This document shows, piece after piece, positions 35,138-44,898 of a stretch of 64,000 bases of DNA. Position 1 is the first letter of the stretch. Every line of letters begins with the position of its first letter. The notes beneath the pieces are model-generated. The model searched no databases, was not told where the DNA came from, and saw only the letters and a list, made by a program, of their open reading frames with translations. The position numbers were made by a program, and so were the translations under genes. Origin of the DNA: Pseudomonas flavescens (GTDB lineage Bacteria; Pseudomonadota; Gammaproteobacteria; Pseudomonadales; Pseudomonadaceae); NCBI RefSeq assembly GCF_013408425.1, contig NZ_JACBYV010000001.1, forward strand, positions 3,410,001-3,474,000, written 5' to 3'.

Positions 35138-35989
35138 TCAGTCGAACACAACGGTCTTGTTGTTGTGTACCAGCACCCGATCTTCCAAGTGATAGCGCAG
35201 ACCACGGGAAAGCACCATCTTTTCCACGTCCTTGCCGAGGCGCACCATCTCTTCGATGCTCTCGCGATGGCTGACGCGCACCACGTCCTGTTCGATGATC
35301 GGGCCGGCATCCAGCTCTTCGGTCACGTAGTGGGAGGTCGCGCCAATCAGCTTGACGCCTCGCAGCGAGGCCTGGTGGTAAGGCTTGGCACCCACGAACG
35401 AAGGCAGGAAGCTGTGGTGAATGTTGATCACCCGCTGCGCATAGTCCTGACACAATTTGGGCGGCAGGATCTGCATGTAGCGAGCCAACACGATGGCATC
35501 GGCGCGGTGCTCTTCCACCAGGCGTGCGACCTCATCGAAGGCCGGTTGCTTGTTCTGCGGGTCCACCGGCACGTGGATGAACGGAATGCCGTGCCACTCG
35601 ACCATGCTGCGCAGGTCGTCATGGTTGGAGATCACGCAGGGAATATCGCAGTCGAGCTCGTTGCTGTGCCAGCGGTGCAGCAGGTCGGCCAGGCAGTGGG
35701 ACTCGCGGCTGGCCATCAGCACCACACGCTTCTTCTGCGCCGAATCGGTGATCCGCCACTCCATGGAGAATTCCCGGGCGATCGGCGAGAACGCCTGATT
35801 GAAGCCATCGAGATCGAAGGGCAACGAATCGGCACGAATTTCATGACGCATGAAGAACCAGCCACTCTGCGTGTCGGAGTGGTGGCTCGCCTCGGTGATC
35901 CAGCCGTTGTAGGTCGCCAGAAAGTTACTGACCTTGGCGACGATGCCAGTACGGTCAGGGCAGGCGATGACCAGCCGAAAAGTGCGCAT
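35138..35989 (-). CDS. purU: Formyltetrahydrofolate deformylase
   Basis: 283 residues. N-terminal ACT domain (about 1-80; CPDRTGIVAKVSNF) and C-terminal formyltransferase-type hydrolase (about 88-283) with the catalytic Asn-His-Asp set in NIHHSFLPSF and EELDAGPIIEQD. It hydrolyses 10-formyl-THF to formate and THF, balancing the one-carbon pool. The ATG at 35989 has GGAG 6 bases upstream; an upstream ATG at 36022 is discounted. Divergent from mvaT, as in P. aeruginosa. Confidence 0.93.
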   Translation of the reverse strand: MRTFRLVIACPDRTGIVAKVSNFLATYNGWITEASHHSDTQSGWFFMRHEIRADSLPFDLDGFNQAFSPIAREFSMEWRITDSAQKKRVVLMASRESHCLADLLHRWHSNELDCDIPCVISNHDDLRSMVEWHGIPFIHVPVDPQNKQPAFDEVARLVEEHRADAIVLARYMQILPPKLCQDYAQRVINIHHSFLPSFVGAKPYHQASLRGVKLIGATSHYVTEELDAGPIIEQDVVRVSHRESIEEMVRLGKDVEKMVLSRGLRYHLEDRVLVHNNKTVVFD

Positions 35990-36324
35990 GAACAACTCCA
36001 GAGAAATAGCGAAGGCGCGCATTTTAGCCAGACTAACGAAAAACTGCAGTATCTCTACAGGCCTGACTGTGCGCGCAACGTCCGATCAGCGACCGACCGG
36101 CAGAAAAAGCCATGCAAAGCCACGTAACAAACGCGCTGGCCAATTGGCCGAGCGGATTAATTCCCGCATGTTTTCAAGTGTCAATAAAACAGTAAATCGC
36201 TGTCGCCAGCTGCAACTTATTTTCTACAAGAACGTCTCTACACTACAAAGCGGTTTACTTATAATTAAGCGATGTCTACTATAAGCAACACTTGGCCACC
36301 ACTCCCTGCATTAAAGGTAAACAC

Positions 36325-36705
36325 ATGTCCTTGATCACCGAATACCGTACCCTCGAAGAAAACATCAAAGAACTGCAAGAGCGTCTTAAGAATCTGTCGC
36401 AAGACGACAAACTGAAGAAAGAGCTGGAGTTCGAAGGCAAGCTGCGCACCCTGATGGGTGAATACCAGAAGTCGCTGCGTGACATCATCGCGCTGCTGGA
36501 TCCGGATGCCAAAGCTGGCAAGGCTCAACGCAATGCCAAAGCTGCACCGACCGGCAGCAAGCGTGCTCGTAAAGTTAAGCAGTACAAGAACCCGAACACC
36601 GGCGAAGTCATCGAAACCAAAGGTGGCAACCACAAGACCCTGAAAGAGTGGAAAGCCAAGTGGGGCGCTGACGTGGTCGAAGGCTGGGCAACCCTGCTGG
36701 GCTGA
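36325..36705 (+). CDS. mvaT: H-NS-family xenogeneic silencer MvaT
   Basis: 126 residues. N-terminal coiled coil for oligomerisation (about 1-60), a basic linker (KRARKVKQYKNP) and the C-terminal AT-pincer DNA-binding domain with KGGNHKTLKEWKAKWG. Nearly colinear with P. aeruginosa MvaT. It coats AT-rich DNA and silences foreign genes. AAAGG precedes the ATG at 36325. The 335-base upstream region is unusually AT-rich (TATAAT at 36260-36265), which would fit autoregulation. Confidence 0.95.
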   Translation: MSLITEYRTLEENIKELQERLKNLSQDDKLKKELEFEGKLRTLMGEYQKSLRDIIALLDPDAKAGKAQRNAKAAPTGSKRARKVKQYKNPNTGEVIETKGGNHKTLKEWKAKWGADVVEGWATLLG

Positions 36706-36732
36706 TACCAGATCGGGGCTGTGAGTCCATGA

Positions 36733-36759
36733 AGAACGCCAGCAATGCTGGCGTTTTTT
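36733..36759 (+). terminator. Rho-independent terminator of mvaT
   Basis: Stem AACGCCAGC/GCTGGCGTT around AAT, followed by a six-T run. Confidence 0.92.
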
Positions 36760-36881
36760 ATGGGCGCTATTATTGGTTCGAGAAACAAGGCATCACGAGT
36801 GCACTCGGTGCCAGCCCGGCTTGCTCTGCCGCAGAAGCTATTCCCCTGCGCCGTCTTTTATCTCGATAGTGGCCAATTGAT

Positions 36882-38312
36882 TTACAGCGCATAACGCTGA
36901 CGCAAATGCCGTGCATGAGCGCCCCACGCCTCCAATATCACTCGCTGCGCATCTGTCGCTCCGGTCAGGTATTGTGCCAAGTCCGTCTCGAAACTCGCCA
37001 AGGTATTGGGGGCTCCCCACTCTGCGTGAGTAAGGCGCTGACGACAAAAGTCCTCCCAGCGTTTTTGCTCCTCGCCATTCAAGGTGGCAGGAAAGTTTCG
37101 CGCCCGATAACGAAACAGTAATTCAGGTAACCGATGGTCATCGAAAGGCCAGCCCTGTTCGCCCAACTGTTGCGGATCGCAAGTGCGAACCTGCTCGCAC
37201 AGTCGACGGTCACGATCACCGATAAAACCGTCATACAACTGTTGTTCCGGATCGCTCACAGCGGCAAAACTTTCCTCTTCGTATACCTGCGGCAATTTGT
37301 CCTGCCATTCGGGCTGGCTATCGATCAGGCGCTGCGCGCGAGCCTGGTAGTCGGCCTTGTCCAACTGCAGCCGCTGGCAATCTTCCGGACGCAGCACACT
37401 CAAGGGCGCGACTACCGGACAACGGTTTATATGGATGAGTTTGAGCGGCACCGGCAGTTCGCCCTCGGCCAGTTGCTCGCGCCGGGTATAAAGACGGCGA
37501 CGCAACGTTTCGCCCTCTTCGTCGAGGAGCGGCGTGGTATCGAGGTGCAGGTCGCAGACGATCAGTGCATTGCGGTTACGCGGGTGCCAGGCCAGCGGCA
37601 GCACGATTCCCAGGTAGTGGCGTGCGCCGGCAAAGCGCCCGGATACATGCACCATCGGCTGCAACAGGCGCACTTGATCGAGCACCCGCTGCTTGCCGCG
37701 CAGCCCATAGAGATAATCGTAGAGTTTCGGCTGACGCTCGCGCACCAGCCGCGCGAGAGCGATGGTCGCACGCACGTCGGATAGCGCATCGTGCGCCTGG
37801 CCATGCTCGATGCCATTGGCGGCGGTCAGTTGCTCCAGCTTCAGGCTGACGCCCTTTTCACCCTGGGGCCATTCGATGCCTTCCGGGCGCAAGGCATAGG
37901 CGGTGCGCACCATGTCGATGAGATCCCAACGGCTGTTGCCACCCTGCCACTCCCGCGCATAGGGATCGAAGAAGTTGCGGTACAGGCTGTAGCGCGTTAC
38001 CTCGTCATCGAAACGCAGGCTGTTGTAGCCCACGCCACAAGTGCCGGGACGCGCCAGTTCGGCATGCATGCGAGTCATGAACTCGGCTTCGCCGAGCCCT
38101 TCACTGGCCAGTCGCTCCGGGCCGATGCCGGTAATCATGCAGGCGGCCGGGTGCGGCAGAATATCGTCGCTGGGCTGGCAATAGAGGTTGAGGGGCGCCT
38201 CTATTTCATTGAGCTGTTCATCGGTGCGGATACCCGCGACCTGCAGCGGACGATCGCGGCGCGGGTCGATACCGGTGGTTTCGTAGTCATACCAGAACAG
38301 ACTGGAAGGCAC
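36882..38312 (-). CDS. sbcB: Exodeoxyribonuclease I
   Basis: 476 residues, close to the 475 of E. coli ExoI. The DEDDh exonuclease core begins at once (FWYDYETTGIDP) and includes HDALSDVRATIALARL with the catalytic histidine and aspartate near residues 179-184; SH3-like and helical regions follow. It degrades single-stranded DNA 3' to 5'. The start is GTG at 38312 with GGAG before it. The longer frame from 38459 adds 49 residues with no family match and is rejected. Confidence 0.93.
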   Translation of the reverse strand: MPSSLFWYDYETTGIDPRRDRPLQVAGIRTDEQLNEIEAPLNLYCQPSDDILPHPAACMITGIGPERLASEGLGEAEFMTRMHAELARPGTCGVGYNSLRFDDEVTRYSLYRNFFDPYAREWQGGNSRWDLIDMVRTAYALRPEGIEWPQGEKGVSLKLEQLTAANGIEHGQAHDALSDVRATIALARLVRERQPKLYDYLYGLRGKQRVLDQVRLLQPMVHVSGRFAGARHYLGIVLPLAWHPRNRNALIVCDLHLDTTPLLDEEGETLRRRLYTRREQLAEGELPVPLKLIHINRCPVVAPLSVLRPEDCQRLQLDKADYQARAQRLIDSQPEWQDKLPQVYEEESFAAVSDPEQQLYDGFIGDRDRRLCEQVRTCDPQQLGEQGWPFDDHRLPELLFRYRARNFPATLNGEEQKRWEDFCRQRLTHAEWGAPNTLASFETDLAQYLTGATDAQRVILEAWGAHARHLRQRYAL

Positions 38313-38503
38313 GGGGGGCTCCTTTGGCGAATGGACGCCGCAGTCTAGGTTCGTTACCGCCTCACCACAAACCGCAACGCATCCTCGAAAGCTTGATCGG
38401 CCGCACACCCTTAGCGAAACCACGCGACGTTTGCGCTTGTGGCCCCTCACTTCCACCATTAATATTACGAAACAATCTTACTCACACTCGCCAAGGATGA
38501 ATC

Positions 38504-39265
38504 ATGAGTGACGCGCTCTCCACGAACCCCTACGCCGTTCCCACCAGCCAACTGCAGGAAACGTCCAATAGCGACCAGGCGCCGAGCATCGAGCAGGCCC
38601 TGAGCCGTGGCTACGATTTCAGCATCGGCGCGCTGATCAGCGAAGCCTGGCAACTGACCAAGGGCACCAAAGGCATCATCATCGGTGGCTTCCTGATCTT
38701 CTACGTGGCGATATTCATCGCCTCGTTCGTGATCGGTGCGGTGCTGGGCATCTTCACCGCGTTCAGCGAAAACCTGGCACTGATCATCATCGGTCAGATC
38801 GTCACGACCATTCTCGCCTCCGCCGTGAGCTACCCCTTCATCGCCGGCCTGAGCATGATCGGCATCCGTCGCGCGGCAGGCCAGCCGTTCAGCTTCAACG
38901 AGATTTTCAACCACTTCGGTCGTACCGTGCCGCTGCTGATCGTTGCGGTCGTGATGATGCTGCTTATCTACCTCGGCATGCTCCTGCTGCTGATTCCGGG
39001 CATCTACCTGTCGGTCGCCTACATGCTGGCCATTCCGCTGGTCGTCGAGCGCGGCCTGTCGCCCTGGCAAGCCATGGAAGCTTCGCGCAAGGCCATCACT
39101 CAGCACTGGTTCAAGGTCTTCGGCCTGTTCCTGCTGCTGGGCCTGATCGTTGCCATCAGCGCAATCCCCGTGTTCATCGGTCTGATCTGGACCGTGCCAC
39201 TGTTCGTCGTGGCCATGGGCGTGCTGTATCGCACCATCTTCGGCGTACTGCCGGTCGCACGCTAA
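38504..39265 (+). CDS. Multi-pass membrane protein, unknown function
   Basis: 253 residues: a polar N-terminus of about 45 residues (MSDALSTNPYAVPTSQL), then about six membrane segments, with PFSFNEIFNHFGR, PGIYLSVAYMLAIPLVVERGLSPWQAM and a helix hairpin. This resembles the bacterial membrane proteins of the BPSS1780/DUF975 type. AAGGA precedes the ATG. It lies 90 bases before the RDD gene in the same direction and may lead the following membrane operon. Confidence 0.8.
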   Translation: MSDALSTNPYAVPTSQLQETSNSDQAPSIEQALSRGYDFSIGALISEAWQLTKGTKGIIIGGFLIFYVAIFIASFVIGAVLGIFTAFSENLALIIIGQIVTTILASAVSYPFIAGLSMIGIRRAAGQPFSFNEIFNHFGRTVPLLIVAVVMMLLIYLGMLLLLIPGIYLSVAYMLAIPLVVERGLSPWQAMEASRKAITQHWFKVFGLFLLLGLIVAISAIPVFIGLIWTVPLFVVAMGVLYRTIFGVLPVAR

Positions 39266-39355
39266 GCACCTTCTCACCTGGCCGCGTTTCTCGCGGCCAG
39301 GTTGCTTCCTGCCTCGCTGCTGGCTAGCATCGGGCTTTGCTCATATGACGTGACG

Positions 39356-40081
39356 ATGCCGCCCTCCTCCATTTCCCCTCTCACTCGACAACGGCACCCG
39401 GTGCTGGACACGCGCTATCAGGTGGAAACCCCGGAAGGCATCGACCTGGCATTGCGCCCGGCAGGCCTGGTACCACGGGCGCTGGCCTTTACCATCGACC
39501 TGCTGATCCGCGGCGTCATTCTCGCGGTCGTCTACCTGACGCTAGGCATGTTCGGCCAACTCGGCATGGGCATCGCGACCATCGCGCTGTTCCTGGTGAC
39601 CTGGTGGTACATGGTGCTGTTCGAAGTGCTCAACCAGGGCCGCTCGCCAGGCAAGCAGTTACTCGGCCTGCGCGTGGTGCATGACGATGGCACACCCATC
39701 GGCTGGCCGGCCTCGCTGACCCGCAACCTGCTGCGCTTCGTCGACCTGCTGCCATTCGCCTATACGCTTGGCATCATCAGTTGCCTGAGCAATCGCGCCT
39801 TCAAGCGTCTCGGTGACATCGCCGCCGGTACGCTGGTCGTCTACCGCGATCAGCCCATCGAGCGCCCCAATCTGCCCGAGGCCGAAGCGTTGCGTGCACC
39901 CTTCCCCCTCGATTTCGCCGAGCAGCGCGCCATGCTCGCCTTCGCCGAACGCGGTGAAGGCCTGTCGACTGCCCGACGCGCCGAGCTGGCTGCCATTCTC
40001 GCCGAGCCCCTGCAGGTGGATGCCGAGCAGGCGGAAGGCAGGATCAACGGTATCGCCCGCAGCCTGTTGGGGCCGACATGA
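39356..40081 (+). CDS. RDD-family membrane protein
   Basis: 241 residues from the chosen ATG. The RDD motif region begins RPAGLVPRALAFTIDLLIRG, then three membrane segments with NQGRSPGKQLLGLRVV. The C-terminal third is soluble. The start is uncertain: an ATG at 39302 and a GTG at 39350 are in frame, and none has a good ribosome site. The stop overlaps the start of the SpoIIM-family gene (ATGA). Confidence 0.82.
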   Translation: MPPSSISPLTRQRHPVLDTRYQVETPEGIDLALRPAGLVPRALAFTIDLLIRGVILAVVYLTLGMFGQLGMGIATIALFLVTWWYMVLFEVLNQGRSPGKQLLGLRVVHDDGTPIGWPASLTRNLLRFVDLLPFAYTLGIISCLSNRAFKRLGDIAAGTLVVYRDQPIERPNLPEAEALRAPFPLDFAEQRAMLAFAERGEGLSTARRAELAAILAEPLQVDAEQAEGRINGIARSLLGPT

Positions 40082-41058
40082 AGCAGAGTCTTTTCGAATC
40101 TCGGCACCAGCCACAGTGGCAGGCATTCAGCGAGCAACTGGCGCGACTGGAGAAAGGCAAAGCAGATGCGGAGAAAAGCCGTACCTTCGCCGCCGACTAC
40201 CGGCGTCTGTGCCAGCATCTGGCCCTGGCCAGGGAACGCGGTTACAGCAACCACCTGATCGACGAGCTACAGCAACTGGCGCTACGCGGCCATCAGCAGT
40301 TCTACCGTCATCGCAGCGCCATAGGGCCGCAACTGATCGGCTTCGTGCTGGCCGGTTTCCCACGTCTGGTGCGTGAAGAGTGGCGTCTGGTGACGATCGC
40401 CAGCCTGCTGTTCTTCGGCAGCCTGGCCGTCATGGGCACCCTCGTCTACCTGTTTCCCGACCTCGTCTACAGCGTCATGGACCCCAGCCGCGTCAGCGAG
40501 ATGGAAAGCATGTACGACCCCGATACCTCGCGCCTCGGACGCTTCGGTGAGCGCGACTCCGGTGATGACTGGATGATGTTCGGCTACTACATCATGAACA
40601 ACATCGGCATCGCCTTTCAGACCTTCGCCAGCGGCCTGCTGTTCGGGGTCGGCAGCCTGTTCTTCCTGCTGTTCAACGGCCTGATGATCGGTGCCGTGGC
40701 CGGTTACCTGACGCAACTGGGCTACAGCGAAACCTTCTGGTCGTTCGTGATCGGCCACGGTGCCTTCGAATTGACCGCCATCGCCCTGGCCGGCGCCGCG
40801 GGCCTCAAGCTCGGCTGGGCATTGCTCGCCCCCGGGCGCCTGCCCCGCGGCGAAGCCCTGCGCCTGGCCGCAACGCGCGCGGTACGGCTGCTTGGCGGCG
40901 CGGCGCTGTTCCTGCTGATCGCCGCGTTCATCGAGGCCTACTGGTCCTCCATGACCTTCACCACGCCCCATATCAAATACTGGGTGGGCGCCGGACTCTG
41001 GGCATCGGTCCTGGCTTACCTGTGCCTGGCCGGCAGGGGGCAGCATGCGCCTGACTGA
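40078..41058 (+). CDS. SpoIIM-family (stage II sporulation protein M-like) membrane protein
   Basis: 326 residues: a soluble helical N-terminus, then membrane segments typical of the SpoIIM/DUF95 family (NNIGIAFQTFASGLLFGVGSLFF, GYLTQLGYSETFWSFVIGHGAFELTAIALAGAAGLKLG split by a loop). In spore formers the family recruits peptidoglycan hydrolases; here the organism does not sporulate. Overlaps its neighbours on both sides (4 and 14 bases), proving tight operon organisation. Confidence 0.87.
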   Translation: MKQSLFESRHQPQWQAFSEQLARLEKGKADAEKSRTFAADYRRLCQHLALARERGYSNHLIDELQQLALRGHQQFYRHRSAIGPQLIGFVLAGFPRLVREEWRLVTIASLLFFGSLAVMGTLVYLFPDLVYSVMDPSRVSEMESMYDPDTSRLGRFGERDSGDDWMMFGYYIMNNIGIAFQTFASGLLFGVGSLFFLLFNGLMIGAVAGYLTQLGYSETFWSFVIGHGAFELTAIALAGAAGLKLGWALLAPGRLPRGEALRLAATRAVRLLGGAALFLLIAAFIEAYWSSMTFTTPHIKYWVGAGLWASVLAYLCLAGRGQHAPD

Positions 41059-42613
41059 CGCCAGCGTGGCGATCCGCCCGCGCACGCCCTGGGAAGCCAT
41101 CGATCTCGGCGTCCTCATGGCCGGTCGTCATCGCAGCCTGCTGATGGCCAGCTGGGCAGCCGTCACCGTGCCGATTTTCGCCCTGCTCTGTGCCCTGCTG
41201 TGGCAGTACCCCACCTGGGCCATATTGGTTTTCTGGTGGCTGAAGCCGGCCTACGAACGGCTACCGCTGTACATTCTCTCCCGCGCGCTGTTTGGCGATA
41301 CGCCGACCTTCAAGCAGGCGCTCAAGGCATTTCCCGGCCTGCTCAAACCGCAGCTGCTGGCCAGCCTGACCTGGCGACGCCTCAGCCCGTCGCGCAGCTT
41401 CGACCTGCCGGTGCTGCAGCTCGAAGGCCTGAAGGGCAAGGAGCGCACCCAACGCCTGAACGTACTGGCGCAACGCGATGCCGGCGCAGCGACCTGGCTG
41501 ACCGTGGTTGGCATACACCTCGAGACGGCCCTGTGGGTCGGGCTGGGCAGCCTGGTGTATTTGCTGATCCCCACCCAGGTATCCACCGAGTGGGACTGGC
41601 AGAGCCTGATCAATGGCGATACCAGCGACTGGTTCTGGCTGGAGCACCTCTCCAACCTGGCCTACGTGCTGTTGCTGATTCTCTGGGAACCGATTTACGT
41701 CGCCTGCGGCTTCAGCCTGTACCTGAACCGTCGCACCGCCCTGGAAGGCTGGGACATCGAACTGACCTTCCGCCGCCTGCGCCAGCGCCTCACCGGTGTC
41801 GCCTACGCACTATTGCTGGGCTGCGGCATGCTGTTGCTGAACGTGCCGACGCCAGCCCTGGCAGATACCTCGCACAGCTGCCCGCTGCCCAGCGAAGACC
41901 CGGACGGCCCACAGGCTCCGCGCATGCTCGCGCAGCCGCTGAGCACCGAGGCCTCGCGCGAATCGGTGCTGGCGATTCTCGACGAAACACCCTTCGAGAA
42001 CCGCGAAGCGGTGACTCGCTGGCGCTTCGGCGACGAAGCCAAGCAGGAGGAACCCTCTGAAGACAGCCGCAAAGCGCTGGAAAGCCTGTTCGAGATGCTC
42101 GAAAGCTGGACGGCCTTGAAAGGCATTGCGCTGTTCTTCGAAGCCGTGCTGTGGGCGCTGCTGATCGGCATCGTCGCGCTGGTGCTCTGGCGCTACCGCG
42201 AGTGGCTGAGCACCTTCGCTGGCGGTACTCGGCTGCGCATGCCGCAAAGAAGCCAGTCACCTGACCAGCTGTTCGGCCTGGAAGTACTGCCACAGAGCCT
42301 GCCGGACGATGTCGCCAGCACTGCCGAACGTCTCTGGCAGGACGACCCGCGGGCAGCCCTGGGCCTGCTCTACCGCGCCCTGCTCAGCCGCCTGATCCAC
42401 GACCACAAGTTGCCGCTCAAGGGTTCTCACACCGAAGCCGAGGTGCTGCCCCTGGTCGACGGCCTCGACGATCCGGAGCTCAGCAACTTCAGCCAGACCC
42501 TGACCCGTCACTGGCAGAACCTCGCCTACGGTCACCGCCTGCCGCCGACCGAGGCGCGCCCGGCGCTGTGCAATGACTGGCGACGCCTGATCGAACACGG
42601 TGGTCGGTCATGA
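41045..42613 (+). CDS. DUF4129-domain membrane protein
   Basis: 522 residues. Several N-terminal membrane segments, a central periplasmic stretch (about 270-350), another membrane helix (about 360-385) and a C-terminal DUF4129 domain (DDPRAALGLLYRALLSRLIHDHKLPL, LSNFSQTLTRHWQNLAYG). The family recurs beside MoxR and DUF58 genes and contains a transglutaminase-associated region. Starts 14 bases inside the SpoIIM-family gene and overlaps the DUF4350 gene by 4. Function unknown. Confidence 0.85.
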   Translation: MRLTDASVAIRPRTPWEAIDLGVLMAGRHRSLLMASWAAVTVPIFALLCALLWQYPTWAILVFWWLKPAYERLPLYILSRALFGDTPTFKQALKAFPGLLKPQLLASLTWRRLSPSRSFDLPVLQLEGLKGKERTQRLNVLAQRDAGAATWLTVVGIHLETALWVGLGSLVYLLIPTQVSTEWDWQSLINGDTSDWFWLEHLSNLAYVLLLILWEPIYVACGFSLYLNRRTALEGWDIELTFRRLRQRLTGVAYALLLGCGMLLLNVPTPALADTSHSCPLPSEDPDGPQAPRMLAQPLSTEASRESVLAILDETPFENREAVTRWRFGDEAKQEEPSEDSRKALESLFEMLESWTALKGIALFFEAVLWALLIGIVALVLWRYREWLSTFAGGTRLRMPQRSQSPDQLFGLEVLPQSLPDDVASTAERLWQDDPRAALGLLYRALLSRLIHDHKLPLKGSHTEAEVLPLVDGLDDPELSNFSQTLTRHWQNLAYGHRLPPTEARPALCNDWRRLIEHGGRS

Positions 42614-43830
42614 ACCGCACCGCGCGTTTCGTCATCGGCGCCCTGCTGGTACTGGGCCTTGGCCTGCTCGGCGCCTATCTGTTGAGGCATGCCGAGCCCT
42701 ACGAAGACGTAGTGAGCCACGGGCCGTCACCGGAAGCACGCGCCAACCCCTATCTGGCCGCCGAGCAGTTTCTGCGCAAACAGGGCCTCGACGTGACGCG
42801 CGCCGACAACCTCGCCGGCCTGGCCGAATTGCCCAGCCGCGGCCATACCCTGCTGCTGCTCGGTAACCGCAGCAACCTGACGCCACGGCAGAACGAGCGC
42901 CTGCTGCAGTGGGCAGCCCAGGGGGGCCACCTGCTGTTCATCGCCGAACGCATGTGGGACGAAGAGAAAGGCAAGAGCGGCGACCTGCTGCTCGACGCCT
43001 TGAGCGTGCAGCAATACCCGGTCGAGAAACTCGACGAAGACGAGGAACAAGCGGACAGCGCTGCCGAAGAGGAAACCGCGGCCTCGGCCAACGATGAAAG
43101 CCAGCAAGAGCCGACGGATGCTTATCCGGAGCTGACCAAGCTGTATCTGGAGAACGAGCAGGCACCCGCCTATGTCGATTTCGATACCGACTTCCATCTC
43201 TACGACGCCAACAACCTTGCCCATGTCTGGGCCAACAGCGGCGAAGCCACTCACCTGCTGCAGATCTATCACGGCGAAGGGCTGATCAGCATCGTCACCG
43301 ACGCCTGGATCTGGCAGAACGCCAACCTGGCCGATTACGACAACGCCTGGCTGCTCTGGTACCTCAGCCAGGACAGTGCGGTGACCCTGGTCTACAACGC
43401 CGACCGCGACAACCTGCTGACCCTCTTGCAACGCCATTTCACTCCGGCTCTGCTGGCCCTCGGCCTGTTGCTGCTCCTGGGGCTGTGGCACGTCGGCCAG
43501 CGTCGTGGCCCGCTGCTGCAGCCGCAACCGGCGAGCCGCAGGCAACTGCAGGAACACCTGCGCGGCGCAGCCGACTTCCTGCTTCGTCAAGGTGGCCAGC
43601 AGCGCCTGCTGAACAACCTGCAGCAGGACATCCTGCGCCGCGCCCGGCGCCGGCACCCCGGCTTCGAGCGGCTCGGCGTCGCCGATCAGTGGCAGATTCT
43701 CGGCCGCCTCAGCCGCCAGCCTTCCGCAGCCATCAGCCAGGCCATGCGCCCGCTGAGCAAGAAACGCCTTTCCGCCAGCGACTTCACCCGACAGGTCGCC
43801 CACCTGCAAACACTCAGGAATGCCCTATGA
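42610..43830 (+). CDS. DUF4350-domain protein
   Basis: 406 residues. N-terminal membrane helix (about 6-25), a soluble GATase-like DUF4350 region (NPYLAAEQFLRKQGLDV, GHTLLLLGNRSNLTPRQNERLLQWAAQGG), a very acidic insert (about residues 140-175), a second membrane helix (about 278-297) and a cytoplasmic tail. Overlaps both neighbours by ATGA. Function unknown; it belongs to the MoxR/DUF58 envelope system. Confidence 0.87.
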   Translation: MNRTARFVIGALLVLGLGLLGAYLLRHAEPYEDVVSHGPSPEARANPYLAAEQFLRKQGLDVTRADNLAGLAELPSRGHTLLLLGNRSNLTPRQNERLLQWAAQGGHLLFIAERMWDEEKGKSGDLLLDALSVQQYPVEKLDEDEEQADSAAEEETAASANDESQQEPTDAYPELTKLYLENEQAPAYVDFDTDFHLYDANNLAHVWANSGEATHLLQIYHGEGLISIVTDAWIWQNANLADYDNAWLLWYLSQDSAVTLVYNADRDNLLTLLQRHFTPALLALGLLLLLGLWHVGQRRGPLLQPQPASRRQLQEHLRGAADFLLRQGGQQRLLNNLQQDILRRARRRHPGFERLGVADQWQILGRLSRQPSAAISQAMRPLSKKRLSASDFTRQVAHLQTLRNAL

Positions 43831-44873
43831 GCGAACATACGCCCGACCAGCCGAGCAGTCCGATCAGCGAGCCTGCCAGCACCACAGCCGCACCAGCCGC
43901 CAGCAATATCGCCCAGCAGCGTCAGCGTGCCAGCCAGTTGGCCCAGGCCTTGCGCCAGGAATTGCAGAAAGCGGTGATCGGCCAGACGGCGGTCATCGAT
44001 GATGTGCTCACCGCGCTGATCGCTGGCGGTCACGTACTGCTCGAAGGGGTGCCGGGGCTCGGCAAGACCCTGCTGGTGCGGGCTCTGGCCCGCTGCTTCG
44101 GCGGTGAATTCGCACGCATCCAGTTCACCCCGGACCTGATGCCCAGCGACATCACCGGCCATGCCGTGTACGACCTGCAGAGCGAACAGTTCAAGCTGCG
44201 CAAGGGGCCGATCTTCACCAACCTGCTGCTCACCGACGAGATCAACCGTGCTCCGGCCAAGACCCAGGCCGCCCTGCTGGAGGTCATGCAGGAGCGTCAG
44301 GTGACCCTGGAAGGCCGTCCGCTGGCGGTGCCGCTGCCGTTCATGGTGCTGGCCACCCAGAACCCCATCGAACAGGAAGGCACCTACCCGCTGCCGGAAG
44401 CCGAACTCGACCGTTTCATGCTCAAGCTGCACATGGATTACCCCGAGCAGGACGAAGAGTTGAGCATGGTGCGTCAGGTATCGCGCTCGACCAAGGCCGA
44501 CATGCTCGAAGTCACGCCCCTGCGCACGCTGCTGCAGGCCAAGGACGTGCTGATCATGCAGAAGATCGCCGGTGATCTGCCGCTGGACGAACAGGTACTC
44601 GACTACGCCGTGCGCCTGGCCCGCGCGACCCGCAGCTGGCCGGGCCTGGCCATCGGCGCCGGTCCGCGCGCGTCCATCGCCCTGGTACGCGGCGCCCGCG
44701 CGCGCGCCCTGCTGCGTGGCGGCGACTTCGTGCTGCCCGATGACATCAAGGGCTGCGCCCTGGCCGTATTGCGCCACCGCGTGCGCCTGTCGCCGGAGCT
44801 GGATATCGAAGGGCTGTCCATCGATCAGGTTCTGCTGCAACTGCTCGATCAGGTTCCCGCACCCCGTCTATGA
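43827..44873 (+). CDS. MoxR-family AAA+ ATPase
   Basis: 348 residues. Low-complexity N-terminus (about 1-30), then the AAA+ core: Walker A LLEGVPGLGKT, Walker B LLLTDEINRAPAKTQAALL, sensor 1 VLATQNPIEQEGTYPLPEAELDRF, and the lid domain. MoxR ATPases act as chaperones for complexes carrying VWA or DUF58 domains; the DUF58 gene follows 25 bases on. The start overlaps the stop of the DUF4350 gene (ATGA), which rules out the longer open frame. Confidence 0.92.
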   Translation: MSEHTPDQPSSPISEPASTTAAPAASNIAQQRQRASQLAQALRQELQKAVIGQTAVIDDVLTALIAGGHVLLEGVPGLGKTLLVRALARCFGGEFARIQFTPDLMPSDITGHAVYDLQSEQFKLRKGPIFTNLLLTDEINRAPAKTQAALLEVMQERQVTLEGRPLAVPLPFMVLATQNPIEQEGTYPLPEAELDRFMLKLHMDYPEQDEELSMVRQVSRSTKADMLEVTPLRTLLQAKDVLIMQKIAGDLPLDEQVLDYAVRLARATRSWPGLAIGAGPRASIALVRGARARALLRGGDFVLPDDIKGCALAVLRHRVRLSPELDIEGLSIDQVLLQLLDQVPAPRL

Positions 44874-44898
44874 ACGCCTCGATCCTGGATAGCGCGGC

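Noticed and set aside
38313..38459. N-terminal extension of exonuclease I from an ATG at 38459
   Set aside because: The exonuclease core begins directly at the GTG with a good ribosome site; the added 49 residues match nothing known.
43485..43826. A 114-codon upstream extension of the MoxR frame
   Set aside because: It lies within the DUF4350 gene in another frame and is arginine/alanine/proline-rich; the ATG at 43827 overlaps the upstream stop as expected for this operon.
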